Assembly: GCA_033002965.1 (NCBI GenBank)
Contig: JAURVB010012872.1
Span: forward strand, 62,001-126,000
DNA from: Piper betle
Lineage: Eukaryota > Streptophyta > Magnoliopsida > Piperales > Piperaceae
DNA: 64,000 bases
Direction of reading: 5' to 3'
In this document: in pieces, positions 1 through 12,440 of the stretch
How positions within the stretch are numbered: the first letter of the stretch is position 1
Layout: each line of letters begins with the position of its first letter
The notes under the pieces: generated by a model
Databases searched by the model: none
Told to the model about the DNA's origin: nothing
What the model saw: the letters and a program-made list of their open reading frames with translations, nothing else
Translations under genes and position numbers: made by a program

Positions 1-1716
1 TGCTTTGAAATTGGAATTAAAAGTGCTAGGTAATAAGTAACATATGAAATGATAAAATTATTAACTTACTTGACAATTAGAGACGTAGGGTACTCGTCGA
101 AATGATTATTATGGTTGATTAGATGATTGTATGCATGTGGATATATTAGTTATATAGGTGTGCATCATATATGTATGGGCATTAGTAAATAGTTATGTTC
201 ACGTAGGTTCGTTACAGGAGCTCGCCGTCTAGGCACTAGACTGCGCTTGGAGCTTCTGACAGGTCTGTTAGGACACGCTTCTCAGGTTTTATCGCTCCAT
301 TCTATTGGTGATTTGATTTATTGATCATAGGACGTGTCAGGTGGATGATTTATTGGACCCCACCTAACACGGGTCACCTGGTCGATGTTTTTCGGAATTA
401 ATAACCCTCGAGGATGAGATCCTTCGAGTTTATTTTCGAAAATAAGATCCACCTCAAGTTGCCTTTGGGCCTATTATAATAAATCCTGACCCAGCCCTAT
501 AAATAGTTTTATCGAGTTTTCAGTGAGACAAGAGAAGATGAGTCGACTGCACGTACCATGAGCGGATGCTGTGCCAGTCAAAGCGGGCTCTGGATTAGTG
601 CCAACGGACTGTTCCATTCCCGAGGGATCCTGACAACTCTGCGTTTGAGTTCCTCACACCCGAAGGATGTGGAGGTTTACGGGTACTGTTTAGTACAGTG
701 CATGTCCGGACTTGTGGTTCAAAGGGTACTAAAGGCGACTGCCTGAGAGTGATCGGTCTACGTGCTCAAGGCCAGGAGTAATATGGAGGTTCGGAGAGGG
801 CTTAGGATAAAAGTTTTACGTGAAGTACTGAAAAATAAGTGTCGTGAGCAGCACAATACCAGATAGATTGGGATGCTGTTGAGTCAGCTGCTCGACGGCT
901 CCTTTATAGTTGCCCTTATGAGAGTTCTTGAGGAAGATATATATGATGGTTTGCTTTCCATGAGAGTTTGCTCTCATGTTCCAGTTTGATATTAGTTATT
1001 TCCGGACCAGTGACACCCGTTGCTGACGTTTTTCTACTATATGTAGGTGAGGATGATGATTGGTGTATGCCAGCCTCGACGAAGGAGTAGCGCTTGCATT
1101 GCACACACATACCTGGTGCCGCGCCGACTTTTGCGTAAGATGTGATGTTATTGGCTTTTGTAGTAGATTTACATATTGGTATTTATGCATGTGTTTGTGA
1201 GGCTTGTATGTTTTAGAAATGCGTGGAAATGTTTTGAGAAATGCTCTAATGATGTGCTATGTTGAAATGAAAAGGAATCAAATGAGCTGAGTATGAGATT
1301 GTAGGTGGGCTAGACCCAATTATAGTATGTTTGGATGATTTGAAGTTTGTTACGACATAAATTATTGTTTTATATATATACTATATTGTGTCGTATTTTA
1401 ACAGGTCGTCCCCTTATTGCACTTTTAGGGGAGGCTATGTCCGTTTTATTCAGGGTTTTATGAATTTTATTGTTGTTTTAATTATTTTGGTGTGTGGTGA
1501 TTTTCGTGACATTCACGTAGTATCCTGTTAGGGTTTTGCATCTCATTCTTATATTGTTTGCGCATTAGCGGCGTGCTCCATCTTGAGACGTCGAGAGGGT
1601 TATGTCGTAGCCGTTTAGGTTTTGGGTTAGCCAACTTAATCGGTTTACGAGTAGTTCGATCCTTTGTAACAGTTCTAGTCTGGGTTGAGAGTAAACCGGA
1701 TTGGGGTGTTATAGCA
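1..1716 (+). repeat. 5' LTR of a Ty3/gypsy chromovirus (truncated by window edge)
   Basis: The segment resembles, in inverted orientation, the block at about 41136-42700. Shared landmarks are the stretch around 210-300 (gagctcgcc...taggc, then ggagcttct) and the stretch around 385-480 (cctcgaggatgagatcc, then aataagatc...cctttgggcctattat). It runs into retrotransposon coding sequence, and the join near 1716 (ggtgttatagca) matches the LTR terminus ggtgttgca of the inverted copy. A weak primer-binding-like stretch (ggtcccagcataac) follows. The LTR start lies left of the window. Related Del/Tekay elements have LTRs above 2 kb, in line with this length. Short ORFs inside it are not taken as genes. 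Confidence 0.82.
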
Positions 1717-4700
1717 GGTCCCAGCATAACCCCAAATGGTGGTTAGGAGAGTACCCAAGGGCATGCTAGTTTAGTGGACTTAAGCTAGCGAGGGGAGCTT
1801 CCGAAACCAGCACCACTGGTAGTCCGACAAGTATTGCTGCCAGTTGTTGATGATAGTGACCACTATACTGTGGAAAAGTTTAGGAAAAATGGAGCCAAAA
1901 TGTTGTTGGAGGGATTGATCCAATGAAGGCTGAGAGCTGGATAGACATTACAGAAAAAGCTTTTAGAGCTCTTTCTGTGCCCCACCACCATCAAGTAAGG
2001 AAGTTGAGTTTTTGGTGAAGGTTGTGAAGCCTTTATGACTAACTTAGTTGAGTTTGAGTCCAAACCCAAGGACTTGTCTATGATTCCTATTGTAACAGAG
2101 TTTCCTGATGTGTTCCCAAACAAACTTCTAAGGCTACCTCCTAAGAAGGTAGTGGAGTTTGTCATTGACCTAACACTTGCAATAACACCAATTTCTAAAG
2201 CATCTTACCACATGACTCCACATAACTAAAAGAGTTAAAGAGTCAACTAGAAGAGTTGTTGCAGGCATGTCTCATTCAGCCAAGTACTTCACCTTGGGGA
2301 GCCCATGTTCTTTTCGTGAAGAAGAAGGATGGATCTCTTTGGTTGTGTATTGACTACCGCCAACTCAATCAAATGAAAATAAAAAATCGGTACCCCTTAC
2401 CGAGGATTGATGATCTATTTAATCAGTTAAAAACAACAGGAGTGTTATCTAAGATAGACTTGCGATCTGGTTATCACCAACTATGAGTAAAAGAGTCAGA
2501 CATATAGAAAACAGCTTTCTAAACTCCGTATGAATATTATGAGGTCCTTGTTATGCCTTTTGGTCTAACAAATGCACCAATGACCTTTATGTCACTCATG
2601 AACACGATATTCCACACATACTTGGATAAGGTTATTATTGTGTTTATAGACGACATTCTGGTCTATTCAAATAATAAGGAGCATGTAAAACACTTGTCCA
2701 TTGCTCTTCAAGTTCTGAGGGAGAATCAATTGTTTGCCAAACTCTCCAAGTGTGACTTCTAGTTGAAGGAGATAAACTTCCTTAGTCATGTAATCTCAAA
2801 GGTAGGAGTTGTAGTGGATCCATCCGAAGTAAAAGCCGTCTTTGATTGACCACAACCCAAATCAGTCAGTGACATCAGATGTTTTCTTGGTTTAGTAGGC
2901 TACTACAGGAAATTCATTAAATATTTTCCTTGGTAGCATCGCCAATGGCTAAGTTCACAAAGAAGGGAGTCAAGTTCTAATGGAGTAATAAGTGTGAGGA
3001 AAGTCTTCAATCTCTTAAGAAGAGTCTAACTATTGCACTAGTTTTGACCCTACCAAATGGTAATGAAGGATTTGTAGTCTTCAATGGCGTGTCCTTATGT
3101 AAGAAGGTAAAGTGGTAGCCTATATCTTTCGTCAATTGAAGATTTACAAACAAAATTATGTAACTCATGACTTGGAATTGGTAGCAGCTATTTTTGCCCT
3201 GAAGATTTGGAGATACTATTTATATGAAGCCCAGTTTGAAGTCTTCACTGACTACAAGATTTTGAAATATATCTTCACCTAAAATGACCTTAACCTTCGA
3301 CAAAGTTGATGGATAGAATATTTGAAGGACTATAACCTCCAACTCTTATACCAACTGGGGAAGGCGAACGTGGTAGCAGACATGTTGAGTCGGAAGGGCA
3401 AGGTGGACAAGGGTTAGCAGCTAGCTAGGCTTTGGGCTATGTCAATAGAATTGGTGGCTATCAACCCTGTGGAGCAACTAACAAGGTTACTGGCAAATCT
3501 TGTCCTTTCAAATGACTTGGTTGATCATGTTAAGTTAGCACAAATGAATGATGAGGAGCTAAATAAAATGATGGAAAAAGCTTCTGATATCATAGCTGAT
3601 TCCAATAGTGTGATCAAATTTAGAAAGAGGTTGTGTGTACTTAAAGATGATGCACGAAGGCAGAATATCCTAGAAGAGGCTCATTGCTCAAAGTTCTCGA
3701 TAGACCCTAGAGTTAATAAAATGTAATAGGATTTAAAGTGAACCTACTGGTGGCTTGGAATGAAGAAGGATGTTGTGAATTTTGTCTCCAAGTGTTAGAC
3801 TTGCCAACTAATTACAGCCCAACATTTACCACTCGACGGACTATTACAACCTTTAGAAATACTTACCTGAAAATGTGAATGTGTCACTTGCGATTTTATT
3901 GCAAAATTCCAAAGACTGAGAAGAAGCATGACTCTATATGGGTGGTTGTGGACCGACTAACTAAGGCATCTCACTTCATCTTCATGAAATCAACGAAGAG
4001 GGCAGAATACATAGCAAGATTGTATTTCGATAACATCGTGAAGTTGCATGAGATTCCCATGGAGATAATTTGTGATCGAGATCCCCTATTCACCTCACAT
4101 TTCCGGGAAGCTTTCCAAAAAGCCATGGGGACTCAAATCAAAATGAGTATAACATAACATCCTCAAATTGATAGTCAGAGTGAGAGGACTATTCAAACTT
4201 TGAAAGATTTATTGAGAGCTTGCATCTTTGACTAGGGAGGAGATTTGGGAGTAACACTTAGCCTTGACAGAATTTACCTACAATAACTCTTACTAAGCTA
4301 GTATGGGGATGACACTATTTGAAACCATATATAGTAGGCCTTGCAGGTCTCCATCGTACTGGTTGGAGTCTACTAAAGCAGTTATAATCGAGCCTGAGGC
4401 GGTTAAGCAAACAACTGAAAAGGTCAAACTCATTCAACAAAGGTTTAAGGCAGCTCAAGGCAGCTCAGGATTGACAGAAGAGTTATGCTGATACTAGAAG
4501 GAGGGACCTAGAGTTCTAAATTGGGGAGCTCGTATATTTAAAGGCATCTCTTACGAAGGGGGTGATTAGATTTAGAACATCAAGGAAGTTGAAGCCAAGA
4601 TTCATAGGACCATTTCTAATTCTGAATCGAGTTGGAACTTGTGCATAAAGATTAACGTTGCCACCAAGTTTAATTGGAGTGCACAATGTTTTCCACGTGT

Positions 4701-4925
4701 CAATGCTAAAAAATATGTACGGGATGAAGAACATATAATTACGAATTTTGAAGACTTAGAGCTATAATCAAATTTAACTTAGAGGAAAGGTTGATTCACA
4801 TCTTAGCAAAAGAAATAAATACACTTAGGAACAAGAAAATTTACATGGTAAAAATATTGTAAAAGTATCGGGGGTCAGAGGAAGCAACATGAGAGACTGA
4901 GCAAGAAATATCAAAAATACCCTAG
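1717..4925 (+). pseudogene. Decayed chromovirus gag-pol (gag N-terminus, RT, RNase H, integrase, chromodomain)
   Basis: Fragments of one polyprotein occur in the canonical order, broken by many stops and frameshifts. A gag N-terminus lies at about 1855-2000 (HYTVEKFRKNGAK, then a DPMKAESW-like stretch). Reverse transcriptase spans about 2035-2770 ([27 protein letters not shown] as the YxDD box). RNase H remnants follow at about 3080-3410. The integrase zinc-binding end and core lie at about 3700-4240 (DSIWVVVDRLTKASHF, ICDRDPLFTSHF). A C-terminal chromodomain remnant is at about 4770-4915 (LRNKKIYMVKIL). The chromodomain places it in the chromoviruses. Most of gag and all of the protease are absent: gag residues pass into the RT leader within about 50 nt of position 2000. 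No matching 3' LTR follows, so the element is truncated and non-autonomous. Confidence 0.9.
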
Positions 4926-5885
4926 CCTATTTATCGAATAATGTTCTTGTAATTTGTAATAGCACGATTACATGAATAAGATATAAAATAAATAAACAAA
5001 TGAATTTTATCTCATCCAAGTTCAATGTCATTTACAAGTCTAACTATAACTAAATAATTTGTTAACAAATTGGTCTAGCTCTACCAATACTTAGGAAATA
5101 ATTGATCATAATCATTTTTTAACCGTTATAATATTTTTGACAGATTTTTTTGTATATTATGAGAGATTTTATGATTGTGATAATTATCTGAGATCACCCT
5201 TTATCATTAAAATAGGGGGTATAGTCAGTGTCGTTCCTCTCCCCACATGCTTCATTTCTTCTTAATCGGTACTCTCTTCGTTTTCTTTTTCTTCCTCAAT
5301 ACTTCTTTATTTATTTTCTTTATTTATTTTTTCATTATATTGTATATCATGGGTTGTTTATGGTCTAGTACTTTTGAATTTTAATTATTAGCTGAAATTG
5401 TTATTTTTTTACTGGTTTAAGATTTCATGATGTATGTAAATTAATATTGATATTATATTAAATATTGACTACCGTAACTCTATTTCATTTATTACATTTA
5501 TATTTGATGAAATAGTAATATCTAATTATAATGTAATTAATTATTATTTTTCATCATTTTGGCTTATTGCTAGATCTTATAAAAATTAAAAATTAAAAAT
5601 AAATCAATTTATTTGGTTTGGTTTATGTTTTTCTATGTGCGTTAATATTAATATATATATATATATATATATAAATTATATTCAGTGCATGCCCATATCT
5701 AATATATATATGAGGATAAAATCTTTTACCTATGACTCGGTTAGTGAAATAACATCTTTACCCCCCAAAACATGTTTTTTTCACTGACGTGCACAGATTT
5801 TGGTTAATTATTTAAAAAATAAATTAATTTATTATGTTACAACTTTACGCTGGGTTGTTAAAATATACGTGAATTTTACCTGATG
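4926..5885. other. AT-rich intergenic spacer upstream of SEC61
   Basis: No gene is seen. A (TA)n tract lies at about 5651-5672. The right end should hold the SEC61 promoter, but no clear core element was assigned. Confidence 0.6.
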
Positions 5886-7041
5886 TGAACTATTGATTTC
5901 TTAGTCGGGCATGCACCTATAACGTTGCCGTCCGCCAACTTCGTGTCCGAATTGTTCTTCCCATTTTAAAGAAAGAAGTCGCCTAGGGCAAAATTCGCCA
6001 TCTCCATCTCCGATCTTCCCCTCTCGTCTGGAATTCCGATCCTTCTTCTTGGGTATGCCTCTCGATCCATTTTCTCCTCTATAGATCTGATATTGCTGCG
6101 TCCGATCTCTGACTTTGGCGCAAAATCTCATCTTTTATCATATTCATTGTGATTTTTTATTTGTTTTTTTCGGTTTAAAATTGTTTTTTTATGGTTATTG
6201 ATGATATCGGGATGCTGGCTTACTAAAATTGGGTTGATCAGTGTAATTGTGCGTATTTTTATTTATTTTTTGTTGTTTGATCGTCTGTTGTCTGATCCGA
6301 TTGATTTTGGTGGGGTTATTTGGGGTTTTGGAAGCTGTCCGGTTAGTGTTTTACCTGATCAAGCTAAAACCATGTATTATTGGCACGGATTTTGTTGATG
6401 GTTACGTTTTTTACATGCGGTGTTGTAGACGGAGCTCATTTTGTGCAATTCCGTGCAAGCCTTCATGCAAGGAATTGAATGCACGTTTCCGTGCGGGTGA
6501 TTATGTGTATGTTAATTTAAATCAAGAACTTCATGTCCTTAGTTTACATTGGGTACTTTTATATATATGTTTGCTGAACGCGAGGTAGATCATGTTGCCG
6601 TGCTCTTAGATCAATGTTTTTATTTGATCTCTTGTATATATCAATCAGCTGGTTGCGGATTTGGAATTAAGTTTTTAAGGATGTGAAAATGTGTGATCCA
6701 TGCCAGTTCGTGCAAATAATGCTAAATTCGTTAAATAGTTCACTGCCGGGCCACAATTTTTGAATAAACAATGCCATCTGTGATTTGGTGAAGTTTCTTT
6801 TCTTTTGAATATTTTGACATATTTGGATCATTTTTTTATGTTTATAGCAATCCCCTTTTCTTGTGGGAATGGGCTACGTGGATCAATTTTTCATTGCTTG
6901 GTTTTTAATTTGTAGCGTTAGTACTTATGCAAGTTTTTCTTATAGCTATCTCCAGTTAGGTGGTTTCCATGTAGTTTATTTTCGTGCTTATCATGTGATT
7001 TTTTCTTTGATTTCAGTTGGTTTGTGAGGTGGGCAGGAAAA
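5886..7041 (+). other. SEC61 alpha 5' UTR with leader intron
   Basis: A non-coding first exon appears to occupy roughly 5886-6052 and to end at the donor ggGTATGC (6053). A T-rich intron of about 960 bp ends at tttgatttcAG (7015-7016). The remaining 25 nt lead to the ATG at 7042. Long leader introns are frequent in highly expressed plant housekeeping genes. The transcription start is inferred only from the base-composition change. Confidence 0.6.
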
Positions 7042-10000
7042 ATGGGCGGTGGATTTAGGGTTCTACATCTTGTGAGACCATTTCTCTCAGTGTTGCCTGA
7101 AGTCCAGAGTGCGGATCGAAGAGTTCCCTTTAGGGAGAAGGTTATATACACGGTCATCTCCCTTTTCATCTTTTTGGTATGCAGTCAGCTTCCTTTGTAT
7201 GGCATACACTCAACCACTGGTGCGGATCCTTTCTACTGGATGAGAGTCATCCTGGCATCAAACCGTGGTACTGTTATGGAGTTGGGAATCACCCCAATTG
7301 TGACATCTGGACTGGTTATGCAACTCTTGGCTGGATCCAAGATTATTGAAGTGGACAACAGTGTCCGTGAAGACCGGGCTCTTTTGTAAGTTGCTTTATT
7401 GGTCAACAAGTTGTGATGCCACTATATTTCTCATAAACAAATTCATATTAGCGCTTAACATGCATTTGCTAAAGTTGACCCCTTAGCAAGGTTGCTGATT
7501 AATCTGCAACCATATGCTTATATTTTCGTTTTCCATGCTTGTGCAACTCTGAATTAAACTAATATTATGTTCCAGTCACTTGTGAACCAATTATTATCTC
7601 CTTTCCCCTCTTAAAGCTAGTATGTAAGCTAATAATTATCGGGTTTCTGTATATCATCATCGTTGTTATTGTCATTACATATTCCCTGTTTGATCAATTA
7701 GAAATGGTGCATATCTTAAATTTTTGCGAAGTTTACTTCTTTGTAACCTTTTCAAATGATTTTCCATTCATCTGCTAGGTAATTTTGGTACAGGTTTTAT
7801 TTCTATATTTCGTGTTTGCAGTATGTTAATCTTTTATTTGTTTGATAGAAATGGTGCTCAAAAGCTTCTTGGAATCTTGATTGCTGTTGGAGAAGCTGTT
7901 GCCTATGTCCTGTCTGGGATGTATGGCAGCGTCAGCCAACTTGGTGCGGGAAATGCTATTCTGATTATTCTACAACTTTGCTTTGCTGGAATTATTGTTA
8001 TTTGCTTAGACGAGCTTCTTCAGAAAGGATACGGTCTAGGATCTGGCATTTCGTTGTTTATTGCCACCAACATCTGGTAACATGCTATATTTTTGTCTTG
8101 CTCTGACTGAGAATGCCACTATTTTATAATATTTGCTCTTTATGTATCAGTGAGAACATTATCTGGAAAGCCTTTAGCCCCACCACCATCAACAGTGGAC
8201 GAGGAGCAGAATTTGAAGGTGCTGTAATAGCTCTCTTCCACTTGCTCATTACACGAACGGACAAGGTCCGTGCACTTCGCGAAGCCTTCTATCGGCAGAA
8301 TCTCCCCAATGTGACAAATCTACTGGCTACAGTCTTAGTATTTCTTATTGTGATTTACTTCCAAGGTTTTCGAGTTGTCTTGCCTGTGAGGTCCAAAAAT
8401 GCTCGGGGACAGCAAGGATCTTACCCAATCAAGCTGTTCTATACATCCAACATGCCAATCATTCTTCAGTCTGCACTTGTCTCCAATCTTTACTTTATTT
8501 CACAGGTAGACTGATTTTTCATTGCATGAGTGGGGATGAAGTTGCATATGTTAGCCCAGTGACCCTAATCTTCTTTGTATATGTGCAGTTACTTTACAGG
8601 AGATACAGTGGAAATTTCTTTGTTAATCTTCTAGGCAAGTGGAAGGAGTCTGAATATTCTGGGGGTCAGTATATTCCTGTTGGTGGGTTGGCATACTATG
8701 TGACAGCTCCATCAAGGTAAGTGGAGTTTTTCAGATGTGATCATGCTTCATGTTCTTGTTCATTGTCTCCTTTTTTGTCCACTTTATCCCAAAGAGAGGT
8801 ACCTGATCATAAAAGGAGGTCAGGGCATGGATTGCAATCTAGGATCCATGTGATTACTAAGGGCAAAGTTTGATGGTCGAATGTGCTACTTGAGCCAGCC
8901 CTCCTTTTTTGGGGGCTTGAGACTGAAAATGCACGATTTTTGACGGAGTTACTCCCATATATTATTCTATACATGCTCGTAATGTTGTCTGTATTTTTTC
9001 TTTTTTTATGCTTAAAATTCTTACAAGTTGATCTCATTGTTTCAGCTTGGCGGACATGGCAGCCCACCCCTTCCATGCTCTGTTCTATATTGTTTTTATG
9101 CTTTCAGCGTGTGCACTATTTTCAAAGACATGGATTGAAGTGTCTGGATCCTCAGCAAAAGATGTCGCGAAGCAACTTAAGGTACATATTTAGTCACGAT
9201 TCTATTTTGAATATTTCACCATCTATATTACTGACCTTGAACCTTTCTAGTTTCCTCATTGTTCAATATTATCTTTCTTTATGGCATAAGAAAATTTTTT
9301 AAGGGACCGTTTGGTTGTCCAAAATTGCATGAAAAAAATATAAAATTTAGAGGTTACAAATTTTCTTATATTTGGATGTTTTAAAATTCAGTAAAAAAAT
9401 TTTAAATTTCAAACAAAATAAATATATGTAAAAATTTTACAAAATAATATTTTCTTATGAAAAATAGAAGAAATTGAGGGGAATTTTGGGAGGTACATAC
9501 ACGTGCACACATGTACACGGGAAAAAATATTTCATTTTCATCTTAGGGTTTGATTGTTTTGATATTGCATGAAAGAAATGTAAAATTTAGAAATCACAAA
9601 AAAATTTATTTTTAGATGTCTTTAAATTTAATCAAAAGAAATTTCAATTTTAGTCATAATAAGTTTATGTAAAAATTTGACAAAACTATATTTCTTTATG
9701 AAAAATAAAAAATTGAGGAAAATTTTGGGAAAGAATTTTTTGTTTTCATTTTATTTTTCTGCTATCCAAACATTCAAGGGAAATTTTTTAAAAAAATTAT
9801 ATAATTTCATCTCATTATATTTTCATTTCATATGAATGTTTTTTTATTTACACTATTTTTATACCAACCAAATGGACCTCTATTTTCCTAATATTTAAAC
9901 ATGTAAGAAAATTTTTAAATTTTCATGTCATTTCATATCATTGCATTTCCATTTCATATGAATTTTTTTTCCATTTAGACTATTTTCATGCCAACTAAAC

Positions 10001-10603
10001 GGACCCTTAAGTAACGAGTGGAGAATTCCTTTTATTGAGGACACGTGCAGTCTCTTTGTTTAGTTTGTGCATCTATGAAAGTTGTTCAAACTTTAAAAAA
10101 TTGTTCCTCTTTGACTGAGATGAGATGTGAGGAACTGTGCAAAACCTCTTCAATCTTGGAATCTATTCTTGTCCTGGTAGGAACAACAAATGGTGATGCC
10201 TGGCCACCGTGAGTCAAACCTACAGAAGGAGCTGAACCGCTACATTCCTACTGCAGCAGCATTTGGTGGTGTATGTATAGGTGCATTGACTGTGCTTGCA
10301 GATTTCATGGGAGCCATTGGTTCTGGCACTGGGATCCTTCTGGCGGTGACCATAATATACCAGTATTTCGAGACATTTGAGAAGGAGAAAGCGAGTGAAT
10401 TAGGCTTTTTGGCCTTTGATCCAATGATTAGATGCTCTCTTGACTTGGATAGACGCATGGCAGAGAATGCTTTAGCCAACAGTTTTGGCGAGCCTAGTGC
10501 GAAATTGAATGAAGCAATTGTCCTATATATTCAGAGGTACATGTCTTTTAAGGGATGTAGATTAATTCAATATTTTTATCTTTCATGTTGCGTAGTCATC
10601 TAA
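7042..10603 (+). CDS. SEC61A: Protein transport protein SEC61 subunit alpha
   Basis: This is the pore subunit of the ER translocon, which passes nascent chains through or into the ER membrane; family members span the membrane ten times. Exons are 7042-7385, 7849-8076, 8151-8505, 8589-8716, 9046-9181 and 10181 onward, all with GT/AG junctions that keep frame. The N-terminus [20 protein letters not shown], the plug-region residues [28 protein letters not shown] and the final [14 protein letters not shown] are typical of eukaryotic Sec61 alpha. To that final F the product is 476 residues, the normal length. The expected stop is missing: the codon after TTT reads GAT rather than TGA, as if one T of a T run were lost. 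The frame then stays open to 10603, adding about 61 unrelated residues. An indel at the stop is the simplest reading; otherwise the protein has an odd tail. Intron 6 carries a MITE. Confidence 0.96.
9303..10006 (+). mobile_element. MITE with TTAA duplication inside SEC61 intron 6
   Basis: The ends form an inverted repeat: gggaccgtttggttg at the left and the complement of caactaaacggaccc at the right. TTAA sits on both outer sides (9299-9302 and 10007-10010). The interior is AT-rich and non-coding. A second, diverged set of the same motifs occurs inside (agggtttgattgtttt near 9545, accaaccaaatggacc near 9864), suggesting a nested or internally duplicated copy. Length and ends suggest a Tourist/PIF-like or TTAA-targeting MITE; the superfamily is uncertain. 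It sits well away from the splice sites. Confidence 0.82.
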
Positions 10604-11149
10604 AATGAGAAAGCAATTTTAAATTTGGACTATTGAGGTGTAATTTTGTTTATCATGTAAACAGGAAAAAACTACTTTTCTGCTCGAGTATTTTACTCTT
10701 GTTTTTTGTTACGTGACCAATCAGAAATTACTGTGTTTTGACAACTGTGAAGTGCCTCCGGGTGCATCTTTCTGTTAGTATATGTTGCTTAAAATCCTCA
10801 TTTTTACGGGACATTATTTTTGGACCGGCATGTTAGTGTTTGTGTGTTTTTGGTCCTGTATGTAACTGAATATGGTGAAACTTTTGGCATAATACGCGTT
10901 TAGTTCTTCGAAGGCTTGGCTATTCACGTCTTCTTGCACTCTTACCGTGTTTTTATCTTCAGTCAGCGAGAAAAAACAATAGTTTGGAGGAGGTAAATTT
11001 TGATTCTAATGTGAGTACTTTTGGGTAAAAAAATGATACTAACATCAGCAAATGAGTAACAATAGCAACGTGGAGAAGTGAGAAATCGGTGGAGTATAAT
11101 ATTACGGACATTAATTAATATAATGCTAGAAATTTTCCTTGCCGGCCGT
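10604..11149. other. SEC61 3' region / convergent spacer
   Basis: This T-rich stretch between SEC61 and the oppositely oriented TSP9-like gene should hold both 3' UTRs. No clear polyadenylation signal or further gene was identified. Confidence 0.5.
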
Positions 11150-11412
11150 TCATTTCTTGGCGAAGAGCCCGCCAAAGCTGACGGCCCCGTTCTTCTTCGC
11201 CGGCGGGGCGACGGAGTTCTTAGGGGTGGGGCGCCGTTCTTCTCCCCCACCTTCTTCAATATTGGGTCCGTCTCCAGCAGTCGGTCCTTCTGTAGCTCCC
11301 CAAGTATGCAGTCCAGTAGCCCCTTCTCCTCCCCGCGCCAACTCTTTGATGCCGTTGCTTTATGCACCCACCCTGCGGCCATCGATCTGAAGGTGATACC
11401 AATGGACGCCAT
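11150..11412 (-). CDS. TSP9-like thylakoid soluble phosphoprotein, with one frameshift
   Basis: Plant TSP9 is a small basic phosphoprotein released from thylakoids on phosphorylation and associated with light-harvesting antenna. The start MASIGITFRSMAAGWVHKA looks like a plastid transit peptide. The core EEKGLLDCILGELQKDRLLE and then TDPILKKV is followed by the family-type C-terminus KNSVAPPAKKNG, then SFGGLFAKK and a stop at 11150. The core and the C-terminus lie in different frames; one nucleotide appears missing in the run at 11223-11231 (ggggtgggg on the + strand). With that base the product would be about 87 residues, near family size. As written, the frame from the ATG runs on about 60 unrelated residues past the real stop. 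This is either a recent pseudogene or a sequence error; the TSP9 assignment rests on remembered family motifs. Confidence 0.72.
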
Positions 11413-11862
11413 GCTTCCCTTACTCTCATCTCCTTTTTACCTTATTTTTAGTTTGGTGAGGCCTTTGGAGGAGAGTAATACGTAGCATGCATGAGATTGG
11501 GAAAAGAACAGTCGTCGGATGTAGTATGAGACGGCTGCAATGGAGGTGTTTGATTCACGAGCTCGCCACAAGTTGCTTATCTTCTCTTTTAATGGGTCTT
11601 GCTGTTCATATTGTGGCCTGACTTTTTATGTTGTGCAGTCGGTGGATGGAAAAATTTTATAACGCCAATTTTAAACAAAATATACAATGTTTTAACATAT
11701 AATTATTTTATTTATTTTATTAATTTTATATGCTGGATATCTTACTCCTTTTAAAAAGGTCGCAACTGTAGCTAGTTATAAACACTTCCTCCTCCCTCAT
11801 GAGCTGCGACGACCATTGACACGTGACCAAATCCTAAGCATGCCCAGACGAGTACTCGCAAA
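11413..11862. other. Upstream region of the TSP9-like gene
   Basis: This spacer must contain the minus-strand promoter and leader of the TSP9-like gene. No other gene is visible. It ends at the target duplication of the hAT element. Confidence 0.5.
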
Positions 11863-12039
11863 TAGGGGTGGGCACTGGTCGGACGGATGTCGGTACAAGT
11901 TGTCTGCGTTTGTCCGAAATTTTGTCATATAAAACTTATTCAAATAAGTCTATGTCCGACTTGTCCGTCAGGCCCAAACAATGTCCGTAGGCAGTCGAAA
12001 TTGCACCCCAATTCCTAACCCTAGCTAGGAGAGTACTGT

Positions 12040-12440
12040 TCACACACGCCGTCGCCGCCCTCCCCCTATCTCCACCCGACCGCCACCCTCTGTGACTGCG
12101 CGCCGCGTCTCCGCCACCCTTTGCGCATTGCGTAAACCATTCGCCACCGCCTGCCTCCGCTTCCCAGCCTCCATCACCCTTCCCCTGCCTCTGCCAGACC
12201 GCCACCCTCTGTGATTGCCCGCCGCGTCTCCGCCACCCTCTGCGCGTTGTGTAAACCATCTGCCACCGCTACCTTCGCTGCCCTGCCTCGGCTGCCTGCC
12301 TCCGCCGGACCGCCACCCTTTGCGACAACGCACCGTGTCTCCACCACCCTTTGCGCGCCGTGTAAACATCCACCGCCACCTACCTCCGCTGCCCTGCCTA
12401 CACCGCTTGCCTCTGCCACCGCTTGCCTCAGCCGCCACCG
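12040..12440 (+). repeat. GC-rich minisatellite-like tandem repeat inside the hAT element
   Basis: Three diverged copies of a 111-119 bp unit begin with gaccgccaccct at 12078, 12197 and 12308. Each continues through a ccgcgtctccgccacc-like block and ends with gtaaacca or a variant. The overlapping ORFs in several frames on both strands are by-products of this composition. It lies between the left TIR and the transposase, where some hAT elements keep subterminal repeats. Confidence 0.8.

Noticed and set aside
5651..5672. (TA)n tract as another foldback boundary
   Set aside because: No paired hairpins or inverted arms next to it; the same applies to the tracts near 21857 and 28130.
10420..10603. 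SEC61 tail as a genuine C-terminal domain
   Set aside because: The family ends exactly where the frame loses its stop, and a 61-codon open run can occur by chance; an indel is simpler.
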